This document shows positions 19,205 through 26,526 of a stretch of DNA of 42,523 nucleotides, piece by piece. This stretch comes from Rhodosalinus sediminis (GTDB lineage Bacteria > Pseudomonadota > Alphaproteobacteria > Rhodobacterales > Rhodobacteraceae). The notes beneath the pieces are model-generated. The model saw only the letters and a program-made list of their open reading frames with translations, searched no databases and was not told the DNA's origin. The stretch's first letter is position 1. Every line of letters begins with the position of its first letter. Location: assembly GCF_003385555.1 (NCBI RefSeq), contig NZ_QOHR01000022.1, forward strand, positions 1 through 42,523, given 5' to 3'. The position numbers were made by a program, and so were the translations under genes.

Positions 19205-20253
19205 CCGACGACACCCTGATCCGCCGGGAGGGCCGCGCGGGGCGCATCACGCTGAGCCGGCCCGGGGCGCTCAACGCGCTCACCTGGGAGATGTGCCGCG
19301 CGATCGACGCGGCGCTGCGGGACTGGGCGGCGGACGACGCCGTGGCGCTGGTGCTGATCGACGGCGCGGGCGAGCGCGCCTTCTGCGCGGGCGGCGACAT
19401 CGCGGAGATGTACCGCACCGGGACCGAGGGCGATTACGACTACGGCCGCCGCTTCTGGGCCGACGAATACCGGATGAACGCGCGGCTGGCGGAGTTCGCG
19501 AAGCCGGTGGTGAGCTTCCTGCACGGTTTCACCATGGGCGGCGGCGTCGGGGTCGGCTGCCACGGCAGCCACCGGATCGTGGACGAGAACGCGAAGATCG
19601 CCATGCCCGAGTGCGGCATCGGGCTCGTCCCGGACGTGGGCGGCTCGCTCCTCTTGTCGCGCGCGCCCGGGCGGTTGGGCGAGCACCTCGGCCTGACCGG
19701 GGCGCGCATGCGGGCGGGCGACGCGATCCACGCAGGCTTCGCCGACCGCTTCGTGCCGGGGGACGGCTGGCAGGCGCTGAAGGCCGAGCTCTGCCTGACC
19801 GGGGACGTGAGCGCGATCGAGGCCGTGGCCGAGGCGCCGCCCGAGAGCGGCCTCGCCGCGCGGCAGGCGGAGATCGACGCGCTCTTCGCGGGCGGGACGC
19901 TCGACGCGATCGTCGCGGCGCTGCGCGCGGCGGAAAGCGAGCTCGCCCGCGACGCGCTGGAAGCCGTCGAGCGCAACGCGCCGCTTTCCATGGGCTGCAC
20001 GCTCGAGATGCTGCGCCGGCTGCGCCCCGGCGGCACGATCCGCGACGCGCTCGCGCAGGAGTACCGGTTCACCTATCGGTCGATGGCGCACGGCGACTTC
20101 CTCGAAGGGATCCGCGCGGCGATCATCGACAAGGACAAGACCCCGCGCTGGCGCCACGCCCTCGGCGGGCTGGCGCAGGAGGACGTCGCGCGGATGCTCG
20201 CGCCGCTGGAGGAGGCGGCGCTCGATTTCGGGGAGGAGGAGGCACAGCCATGA
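19201..20253 (+). CDS. 3-hydroxyisobutyryl-CoA hydrolase (enoyl-CoA hydratase/isomerase family)
   Basis: Predicted to release CoA from 3-hydroxyisobutyryl-CoA, the unusual thioester hydrolysis of valine degradation. The 350-residue crotonase-fold protein has AFCAGGDIAEMY (oxyanion hole), HGFTMGGGVGVGCHGSHRI (second oxyanion glycine) and MPECGIGLVPDVGGS with the catalytic Glu, followed by the longer C-terminal region with LSMGCTLEMLRR and EYRFTYRSM typical of the hydrolase subfamily. It starts at GTG 19201 overlapping the upstream stop and ends overlapping the mmsB start (ATGA), so the three genes are translationally coupled. No separate enoyl-CoA hydratase for methacrylyl-CoA is in the cluster; a housekeeping hydratase may serve. 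Confidence 0.92.
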   Translation: MTDDTLIRREGRAGRITLSRPGALNALTWEMCRAIDAALRDWAADDAVALVLIDGAGERAFCAGGDIAEMYRTGTEGDYDYGRRFWADEYRMNARLAEFAKPVVSFLHGFTMGGGVGVGCHGSHRIVDENAKIAMPECGIGLVPDVGGSLLLSRAPGRLGEHLGLTGARMRAGDAIHAGFADRFVPGDGWQALKAELCLTGDVSAIEAVAEAPPESGLAARQAEIDALFAGGTLDAIVAALRAAESELARDALEAVERNAPLSMGCTLEMLRRLRPGGTIRDALAQEYRFTYRSMAHGDFLEGIRAAIIDKDKTPRWRHALGGLAQEDVARMLAPLEEAALDFGEEEAQP

Positions 20254-21122
20254 AGATCGGTTTCATCGGGCTCGGCAACATGGGCGCGCCGATGGCGGCG
20301 AACCTCGCGACGGCGGGCCATGCCGTGACGGGCTACGACACCGCCGGGGTCTCGGTCGACGGCGTGACGCCCGCGGCGAGCGCGGCCGAGGCCGCCCGCG
20401 GCGCGGAGGTCGTCGTCACCATGCTGCCCAACGGCGATATCCTGCGACAGGTCGCGGCCGAGATCGTGCCCGCCATGGCGCCGGGCGCCGTGTTCCTCGA
20501 CTGCTCGACGGTGGACGTGGAGAGCGCCCGCGCGGTCGCCGAAGAGGCGCGGGCCGCGGGCCTCTCGGCGCTCGACGCGCCGGTCTCGGGCGGCGTCGGC
20601 GGGGCCGAGGCCGGCACGCTCACCTTCATGGTGGGCGGCGACGCGGCAGGCTTCGAAAAAGCCCGCTCGCTTTTCGACGTGATGGGCCGGAAGGCCGTGC
20701 ACTGCGGCCCCTCGGGCAACGGGCAGGCGGCGAAGATCTGCAACAACATGATCCTCGGCGCGACGATGGTCGTCACCTGCGAGGCCTTCGCGCTCGCCGA
20801 CAAGCTCGGGCTCGACCGTCAGGCGATGTTCGACGTGGTCTCCACCTCTTCGGGCTCCAGCTGGTCGATGAACACCTACTGCCCGGCGCCGGGGGTGGGG
20901 CCGACCTCTCCGGCGGACAACGACTACACGCCCGGCTTCGCCGCCGACCTGATGCTGAAGGACCTGCGCCTCGCCATGCAGGCGGCGGAGGCGGCGGACG
21001 CCGACACGCCCATGGGCGCGGCCGCGATGCGGCTCTACGAAGCGTTCGTGGAGCGCGAGGACGGCGCCGGGCGGGACTTCTCGGCCATGCTGCCGCGCTT
21101 CGAGCGCCGCGGCCACGGCTGA
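20250..21122 (+). CDS. mmsB: 3-hydroxyisobutyrate dehydrogenase
   Basis: NAD-dependent oxidation of 3-hydroxyisobutyrate to methylmalonate semialdehyde, the substrate of mmsA. The 290-residue product has the N-terminal Rossmann motif FIGLGNMGAPMAANL, the substrate site DAPVSGGVGGAEAGTLTFMVGG and the catalytic GNGQAAKICNNM with Lys162. The family C-terminal helix ending in DLRLAMQAAEAADADTPMG is intact. The start is coupled to the upstream hydrolase stop (ATGA) and a GGGAGGAGGAGG site lies just before. Confidence 0.95.
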   Translation: MKIGFIGLGNMGAPMAANLATAGHAVTGYDTAGVSVDGVTPAASAAEAARGAEVVVTMLPNGDILRQVAAEIVPAMAPGAVFLDCSTVDVESARAVAEEARAAGLSALDAPVSGGVGGAEAGTLTFMVGGDAAGFEKARSLFDVMGRKAVHCGPSGNGQAAKICNNMILGATMVVTCEAFALADKLGLDRQAMFDVVSTSSGSSWSMNTYCPAPGVGPTSPADNDYTPGFAADLMLKDLRLAMQAAEAADADTPMGAAAMRLYEAFVEREDGAGRDFSAMLPRFERRGHG

Positions 21123-21212
21123 GCCGCATTTGCGTCAGGTCAAGGCGCGCGCATTCCGAATCCCGCATACATGCGCCAAGGCCCCCGTGGCCGATCCGTA
21201 ATGGAGGAAAGC

Positions 21213-21413
21213 ATGTTCACCAAGAACGTCGGCACCATCGACCGCGTGCTGCGCATCGTCGTGGGCCTCGCGTTGATCGCGGCCTTTTTTCTCAACCCCG
21301 GCGGCTCCTGGAGCTGGCTTTACCTGATCGGCATCGTGCCGCTCCTGACCGGGATCTTCGCGACCTGCCCGGCCTACTCGATCTTCGGCATGAACACCTG
21401 CCAGAGCCGCTGA
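21213..21413 (+). CDS. DUF2892 small membrane protein, copy 1
   Basis: A 66-residue protein beginning MFTKNVGTIDRVLRIVVGLALI, the DUF2892 pattern, with two membrane spans (about residues 13-30 and 34-53) and a Cys-containing end (ATCPAYSIFGMNTC). The relation is to the membrane part of YgaP-type proteins. The start at 21213 follows GGAGG (21203-21207). A close paralogue lies at 22458-22670, on the other side of the patatin gene. Function unknown. Confidence 0.82.
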   Translation: MFTKNVGTIDRVLRIVVGLALIAAFFLNPGGSWSWLYLIGIVPLLTGIFATCPAYSIFGMNTCQSR

Positions 21414-21421
21414 GGCCCGAG

Positions 21422-21446
21422 GGCGCGCCGCCCGTGGCGGCGCGCC
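21422..21446. terminator. Bidirectional hairpin between convergent genes
   Basis: An 11-bp perfect stem (GGCGCGCCGCC at 21422-21432 and its complement at 21436-21446) with a 3-nt loop lies 8 nt after the DUF2892 stop and 9 nt after the patatin stop on the other strand. No T tract. Confidence 0.55.
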
Positions 21447-21455
21447 TGCCCGGCG

Positions 21456-22367
21456 TCAGGCGCCGTCGCGCAGCTGCCGGATCGCGTCGGCGTTCTGCAT
21501 CACCGCGTCGCGCCCCGCGGCGATCGCTTCCTCGGCGCGGAACATTTCGATGAAGGTGATGTGGCGCAGGTCGAGCTCCAGCGCGAAATGGGGCGGATCG
21601 CCCGCCGCGCGCGTCTTGCGCACGTATTCCGAAAGAATGTCGATCGCAGCCGAGACCACCTCGAAGTAGTTGGGCGGCTCCGGTTTCGGATCCTGCCCGC
21701 GCCAGAGCTCGCGCAGGGCGGGCGGCAGTTGCTCGATCAGCCCCGTCTCGCCCAGCCGGTCGAAGACGCTCTCCTCGCCGGTGTCGGGCGACCAGATACG
21801 CCCGTTCGCGTGACTGTTGGGGTTGATCGCGATGGTCACGTCGGCGCCGAGCGCGCGGCAGGCCGAGGCCGGCACCGGATTGATCACGCCGCCGTCCAGC
21901 AGCCAGCGCCCGTCCACGTGATGCGGGGCGAAGAAGCCGGGGATCGCGATGGAACCCCGCACCGCGTCGAGGAGCGAGCCCTCCTGCAGCCAGACCTCGT
22001 GGCCGGTGCTCATGTCGGTGGCCACCGCGATGAAGGGGCGGTCGAGCCGCTCGAAGCGGTCCGGCAGGCCCATCCGCTCGAGCGCCTGCATGATCGCCCG
22101 GCCCTGCACCAGCCCGCCGCCGGTCAGCCGCAGATCGAAGTGGCGCAGGAAGGCCGCGCGCGTCATGCCGCGCGCGAACGCCTCCAGCGCGTCGAGCTTT
22201 CCGGCCGCCCAGGCCGCGCCGACGACCGCGCCCATGGAGCACCCGGCGACGACGTCCGGCGTCACGCCGATCTCGTCGAGCGCGCGCAGCGCGCCGATAT
22301 GCGCCCAGCCCCGCGCGCCCCCCGATCCGAGGGCGAGCCCCAGCTTGCGTTTCGGCGCCTCGCGCAC
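21456..22367 (-). CDS. Patatin-like phospholipase
   Basis: Predicted lipid acyl hydrolase with a Ser-Asp dyad, of the RssA/NTE type. The 303-residue product has the oxyanion motif GSGGARG (residues 14-20), the nucleophile elbow GCSMG (Ser44) and the catalytic DGG (LLDGGVINPVP, Asp158). No signal peptide or membrane span is visible. Start chosen at GTG 22367, with GGGAGG just upstream, because the frame upstream is Pro/Arg-rich. It is flanked by two DUF2892 genes on the opposite strand. Substrate unknown. Confidence 0.85.
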   Translation of the reverse strand: MREAPKRKLGLALGSGGARGWAHIGALRALDEIGVTPDVVAGCSMGAVVGAAWAAGKLDALEAFARGMTRAAFLRHFDLRLTGGGLVQGRAIMQALERMGLPDRFERLDRPFIAVATDMSTGHEVWLQEGSLLDAVRGSIAIPGFFAPHHVDGRWLLDGGVINPVPASACRALGADVTIAINPNSHANGRIWSPDTGEESVFDRLGETGLIEQLPPALRELWRGQDPKPEPPNYFEVVSAAIDILSEYVRKTRAAGDPPHFALELDLRHITFIEMFRAEEAIAAGRDAVMQNADAIRQLRDGA

Positions 22368-22457
22368 GCCTGCCTCCCGCGTCTCTGACCCCTTGAATCG
22401 GGGCCGGCTCCGCCCTTCCTCTACCCTGTCGGAAACACGATGCGAAGGAGGTACGTC

Positions 22458-22670
22458 ATGTTCGAGACCAACGTCGGCCTGCTCGATCGTATCGTTCGCG
22501 TGATCGTGGGCCTCGCGCTGATTTCCGGCTTCTGGCTGGTGCCCGAGGCGGCGTGGCGCTGGGCCTTCTGGCTGGGCGCGATCCCGGCGCTGTCGGGCGC
22601 CCTGGGCTGGTGCCCGGCCTACCGGCTGCTGGGCTGGTCCACGCGCGACGACGGCGGCGCGCGCGCCTGA
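22458..22670 (+). CDS. DUF2892 small membrane protein, copy 2
   Basis: A 70-residue protein, MFETNVGLLDRIVRVIVGLALI at the start, clearly paralogous to copy 1. Two membrane spans, then the Cys motif GWCPAYRLLGW where copy 1 has ATCPAYSIFGM. The ATG at 22458 is preceded by AAGGAGG. Divergent from the patatin gene. Confidence 0.8.
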   Translation: MFETNVGLLDRIVRVIVGLALISGFWLVPEAAWRWAFWLGAIPALSGALGWCPAYRLLGWSTRDDGGARA

Positions 22671-22706
22671 GGCCGGCCGCGCGCAGGCGGGGGTTTCACA
22701 CCCCCG

Positions 22707-22743
22707 CACCCCCGTGGGATATTTGAGCCAAGAAGAAGGGGCG
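22707..22743 (+). repeat. Dispersed Rhodobacterales intergenic motif, copy 2
   Basis: Reads CACCCCCGTGGGATATTTGA then GCCAAGAAGAAGGGGCGG. It matches copy 1 at 15100-15135 (minus strand) along its whole length with a few changes. Located between the end of the second DUF2892 gene and the porin terminator. Confidence 0.6.
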
Positions 22744-22774
22744 GTGGCGGGGCCGTCCACCGGAGCCCTCGACG

Positions 22775-22801
22775 AAAAAGGCCCCGGCGGATGCCGGGGC
22801 C
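22775..22801 (-). terminator. Rho-independent terminator of the porin gene
   Basis: On the minus strand a 9-bp stem (GGCCCCGGC/GCCGGGGCC) with a 4-nt loop is followed directly by five Ts. It lies about 80 nt beyond the porin stop codon. This is the best textbook terminator in the window. Confidence 0.85.
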
Positions 22802-22882
22802 AAGGTGTCGAAAGCCGGATCGCAAGCCGACCGTCGAGGGAATACGGGGGCCGGCGCCGCGCGGGCACCGGCCGGATCCGGA

Positions 22883-24019
22883 TCAGAACTCGAGCGTGAG
22901 CAGCGCCGTGAGGCCATGCTTGTACTCGGGCGCGCCGAGCTCATCCTCGGCCGAGCCAGCTTCGCCAGGCGTGCCGTCGTTGTCCGCATCCGCGTAGGAG
23001 ACGAGGAAGGACGCGCCGTTGCCGAGGTCGTATTCGCCGCCGATGTAGGAACCGCCGTCGTCGGCAGGGTCCTCGTCGTCGATCACGCCGGCGCGCACAA
23101 TGAGCCGATCGGTCACGGCGTAGGAGCCCTCGACGCCGTTGAGGTAGGCGCCCTGCTCATCGGTCACGTAGGCCTCGACGGCGATCGGGCCGCTTTCGTA
23201 GCCGGCCGAGACGCCCCAGTTGTCGTCGCCCTCGGATTCGCTCACGAAGTAGCCGCCGAGCGAAACGTCCTGGATCGCGTAGCCGAGCTCGAGGCCGGTG
23301 GAGTTCTCGTCGGCCGTCTCGTCGCTGGCGTAGCCGAGGCGGACGTCGAGCCCCTCGAAGGTGGTGCCGACCGAGAGGGCGAGGATCTCGTTGGGCTCGA
23401 AATCGTCGTTGTTGTTAGCCGGATCAAAATCGTTCTCGGCCTCCTCCTGGTATGCGAGCGAGATGTCGAAGCCCTCGAGCTCCGCGTTCACCGCGACGCC
23501 GAGCTGGTCGAAGTCACCGGACCCCGTGCCCGTCGAGAAATCGTCCGTGTGCAGCACGCTCGACACGCCGGCCATAACGGGGCCGTAGCTGCCGGTGAGC
23601 AGCACGCCCGTCTCGCCGTCGGCTTCCGAGAAGCCGTCGGACTCCATGTCGCCGGCCGACTTCCACATCGAATCGGGCGCGAAATCGACCGTGCCGAAGG
23701 ACAGGCCGAAGAACTCGTTCGAGAGGCTGAGGATGTAGGATTCGGCTTCAAAGTCTTCCGAGAGGTCATCGGTGTCGACCCCGCTGCCGCCTTCCTGATC
23801 GAGGAGGAGGATCGTCGCCTCGGCCTCGGCGGTGAGGCCGTAGTCGAGCTCGACCGAGAGGTTCGGCACGATCTCGGCGGTGGCGATGACGCCCTCGCCG
23901 TCCTCGACGAGCTCCTCGTCGTTGTAGCCGAGCGCGACCTCGCCCGACCAGGTGATTTCGGCCGCCGCGGCCCCGGTGAAGGACACGAGGGCGGTGGTCG
24001 CCAGAAGAATACGGTACAT
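22883..24019 (-). CDS. Outer-membrane porin
   Basis: Predicted 378-residue beta-barrel channel. It has a signal peptide (MYRILLATTALVSFTGAAAA, then EITWSGEVALGYN), alternating hydrophobic/polar strands throughout (VELDYGLTAEAEATILLL, DVSLGGYFVSE), very acidic loops rich in Asp, Glu and Asn, and a C-terminal strand ending in Phe (GLTALLTLEF), the barrel-insertion signal. The acidic loops suggest a marine or cation-tolerant lifestyle. The start at 24019 has GGAG 8 nt upstream; a second in-frame ATG at 24031 would lengthen the signal by four residues. A T-tract terminator follows, and an unusually AT-rich stretch lies upstream. Confidence 0.9.
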   Translation of the reverse strand: MYRILLATTALVSFTGAAAAEITWSGEVALGYNDEELVEDGEGVIATAEIVPNLSVELDYGLTAEAEATILLLDQEGGSGVDTDDLSEDFEAESYILSLSNEFFGLSFGTVDFAPDSMWKSAGDMESDGFSEADGETGVLLTGSYGPVMAGVSSVLHTDDFSTGTGSGDFDQLGVAVNAELEGFDISLAYQEEAENDFDPANNNDDFEPNEILALSVGTTFEGLDVRLGYASDETADENSTGLELGYAIQDVSLGGYFVSESEGDDNWGVSAGYESGPIAVEAYVTDEQGAYLNGVEGSYAVTDRLIVRAGVIDDEDPADDGGSYIGGEYDLGNGASFLVSYADADNDGTPGEAGSAEDELGAPEYKHGLTALLTLEF

Positions 24020-24535
24020 GCGCTGCTCCATTTGCTGCGTACAGCGCGGCACCTAAGCGGCGGGCTTGACGCTTTTGTAACAAAAGGACCGGCGTTGATT
24101 GCACGCAGGGCAGCGTGGCTATTTGGCAACTTGCTGGATTTTAATTTCAGAATTTGTTCGCAAATAATTCACCAAAATTTCATTGTTATTTGTTTAAAAA
24201 TTTACAAATCAAGATGCCCTTCCTTAATTTTGTCATAAAAACAGGTGGTTATTCATCCCTCGCCAAGGCAACCAGCGCAGCGCTGACTCACCGCGCATTG
24301 CGACACGCTGTCACGAATTCATCATCCAGACGTTACAATTCAGGGCGCGCTGGAAAGCCCTGGCGATCTTCCGATCATTCACACGCTTTCGCGCAGCGCA
24401 TCATCCCCGCCGGACCACATCCGCGCGCGGGCGGCCCTTATCCCACGCGCGCCGGCTCGCCCGCCAGACAGCGCACGACGTTGCGTCAGCGACACGGCAG
24501 GTGACGACCGGCCGGCCCGCGGAGCCGGCGCGCGC
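24020..24535 (-). promoter_or_regulatory. Long, locally AT-rich upstream region of the porin gene
   Basis: The 516 bp between the porin and the importer permease hold no gene. From about 24118 to 24260 the sequence is strongly AT-rich, unlike anything else in the window. Closer to the gene lies the near-palindrome CTTTTGTAACAAAAG (24072-24086), 53 bp before the ATG. The most likely content is the porin promoter with upstream binding sites for osmotic or nutrient regulators. I could not fix the -10/-35 elements with confidence. Confidence 0.5.
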
Positions 24536-25477
24536 TCAGCGCTCGCCGCGGCGGTAGGGCTGCATCAGCGCCTGCGGCACCCGGGCGCGGCGCGCCATGA
24601 CGATGAGCGCGAGGATCGACAGCAGGTAGGGCAGCATCAGGAAGAGCTGGTAGGGCACGCCCTCGACCGCGGTCTGGAGGCGCAGCTGGAAGGCGTCGAA
24701 GAAGGCGAAGAGAAGCGCGCCGAGCAGCGCGCGCCCGGGACGCCAGAGCGCGAAAACGACGAGCGCGATGCAGATCCAGCCGCGCCCCTGCACCATCGTC
24801 GGAAAGAAGGAGTTGAACGCCGCGAGCGTCAGGAAGGCCCCCGCCACGCCCATCAGCGCCGAGCCGGCCATGATCGTGCCGATGCGCAGGCGGATCGGGT
24901 CGATGCCCTGCGCCTCGACGGCGTGCGGGTTCTCGCCGGTCATGCGCACCGCGAGGCCGAGCGGCGTCCGGTAGAGGCCCCAGGCGAGCAGCGCCACGAG
25001 CGCGAGGGCGAGGTAGGTGGGCGCCGTCTGGTTGAAGAGCACCGGGCCGAGGAACGGGATCTCCGAGAGCCCCGGCACGGGCAGCGGGCGGAACGGCTCG
25101 ACGGTGGGCGGGGAGCTGGCCGTCGGCACGGCGAGGCGGAAGATGTAGTAGGAGAAGCTCGACGCGAAGAGCGTGATGCCGAGGCCCGTGACATGCTGGC
25201 TCAGCCCGAGCGGCACGGTCAGCGCCGCATGCAGCATCCCGAAGGCCGCCCCCGCGAGCGCGGCCGCCGCGAGGCCCGTCCAGAGATCGGCGCCGGAATA
25301 GACGGTGAGCCAGCCGATCATCGCGCCGAAGGTCATGATCCCCTCGATCCCGAGGTTCAGCACGCCCACCCGCTCGCAGAGCAGCACGCCGAGCGTGCCG
25401 AGGATCAGCGGCGTGGCGATGCGCAGCACGGCCTCCCACATGCCGACGGAGGCGAGGATGTCGAGGATCACGCTCAT
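24536..25477 (-). CDS. ABC transporter permease, BMP-type nucleoside/nucleobase importer (second permease)
   Basis: Inner-membrane channel subunit of 313 residues with about 8-9 membrane spans. It has the branched-chain/ribose-type permease core: VLLCERVGVLNLGIEGIMTFGAMIGWL near the N terminus and MTGENPHAVEAQGIDPIRLRIGTIMAGSALMGVAGAFL, the EAA-like cytoplasmic loop that contacts the ATPase. It matches the YufQ/NupQ type of purine-nucleoside importers. The start ATG at 25477 overlaps the stop of the first permease (ATGA). It is the last gene of the transporter operon. Confidence 0.9.
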   Translation of the reverse strand: MSVILDILASVGMWEAVLRIATPLILGTLGVLLCERVGVLNLGIEGIMTFGAMIGWLTVYSGADLWTGLAAAALAGAAFGMLHAALTVPLGLSQHVTGLGITLFASSFSYYIFRLAVPTASSPPTVEPFRPLPVPGLSEIPFLGPVLFNQTAPTYLALALVALLAWGLYRTPLGLAVRMTGENPHAVEAQGIDPIRLRIGTIMAGSALMGVAGAFLTLAAFNSFFPTMVQGRGWICIALVVFALWRPGRALLGALLFAFFDAFQLRLQTAVEGVPYQLFLMLPYLLSILALIVMARRARVPQALMQPYRRGER

Positions 25478-26526
25478 CGCCGCACCCGGTACTGCGTCAG
25501 AAAGATCGCCACGAGCATCGTCAGCAGCGAGAGCGCCACCGTCACGTCGGCGATGTAGGAGGGGATGCCGAGCGCGCGGCTCATCGAATCCGCGCCCACG
25601 AACATCACCGCCGAGAAGAGCGCGGCGGCGATCACGCCGAGCGCGTTGAGATTGGCCAGCATCGCGATCACGATGCCGGAATAGCCGTAGTTGGGCGAGA
25701 GATCCGTGGTCACGTAGCCCTTCACGCCCAGCACCTCGATCGCCCCGGCGAGCCCGGCGAGCCCGCCGGAAAGGCAACCCACCAGCGCGAGCGTCCGCGC
25801 CAGCGGCACGCCGGCGAAGCCCGCCGCGCGCGCGTTGAGCCCGGCCGCGCGGGCGCGCATGCCGAAGACCGTGCGCGCCTGCACCCACCAGACCGCGACC
25901 GCCAGCGCGAGCGCGATCAGCAGCCCCGCGTGCAGCCGCGTCCGCTCGAGCAGCTTGGGCAGGAGCGCGGCGTCGGGCGCAGGCATCGACTGCGGCCAGC
26001 CGAAGGCGAGCGGATCCCGGAGCGGCCCCTCGATCATCATCGAGACGAAGAGGATGGCGACGAAGTTCAGCAGCAGCGTGGTCACCACCTCGTCGACGCC
26101 GAAGCGCAGCTTCAGCGTCACCGGCACGAGCAAGAGGAGCGTCCCCGCGAGCGCCCCCACGACGAGGCAGGCGAGGATCGCCACCGGCGCCGGGGCGCCG
26201 GCGATCCCCGGCACGAGGCCGAAGGCCGTCACCGCCAGCGCGCCGAGGTAGAACTGCCCCTCGCCCCCGATATTCCAGAGCCGGGCGCGGAAGGCGACGG
26301 CGGCCGCGAGCCCCGTCAGGATCAGCGGCGTGGCGCGCGTCAGCGTCTCGGTGACCCCGAGGCGCGAGCCGAAGGCGCCCTCGAGAATGAGCCCGTAGGC
26401 CTCGAAGGCGTTCGCCCCCGCCACGGCGATCAGCAGCCCGGCGACGACCAGCGCCGCGCCGATCGCGCCGAGCGGCGCGAGCACCGTCAGCGCGGGCGAG
26501 GCGCTCTCGCGGCGTTCAAAGCGCAT
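25474..26526 (-). CDS. ABC transporter permease, BMP-type nucleoside/nucleobase importer (first permease)
   Basis: A 350-residue inner-membrane permease of the YufP/NupP type. Multiple membrane spans, the sequence FRARLWNIGGEGQFYLGALAVTAFG that marks this family, and the coupling loop FGMRARAAGLNARAAGFAGVPLARTLALVGCLSGGLAGLAGAIEVLG. Forms the heteromeric channel with the downstream permease. Its start at 26526 overlaps the end of the ATPase gene by 11 bp. Confidence 0.9.
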   Translation of the reverse strand: MRFERRESASPALTVLAPLGAIGAALVVAGLLIAVAGANAFEAYGLILEGAFGSRLGVTETLTRATPLILTGLAAAVAFRARLWNIGGEGQFYLGALAVTAFGLVPGIAGAPAPVAILACLVVGALAGTLLLLVPVTLKLRFGVDEVVTTLLLNFVAILFVSMMIEGPLRDPLAFGWPQSMPAPDAALLPKLLERTRLHAGLLIALALAVAVWWVQARTVFGMRARAAGLNARAAGFAGVPLARTLALVGCLSGGLAGLAGAIEVLGVKGYVTTDLSPNYGYSGIVIAMLANLNALGVIAAALFSAVMFVGADSMSRALGIPSYIADVTVALSLLTMLVAIFLTQYRVRR

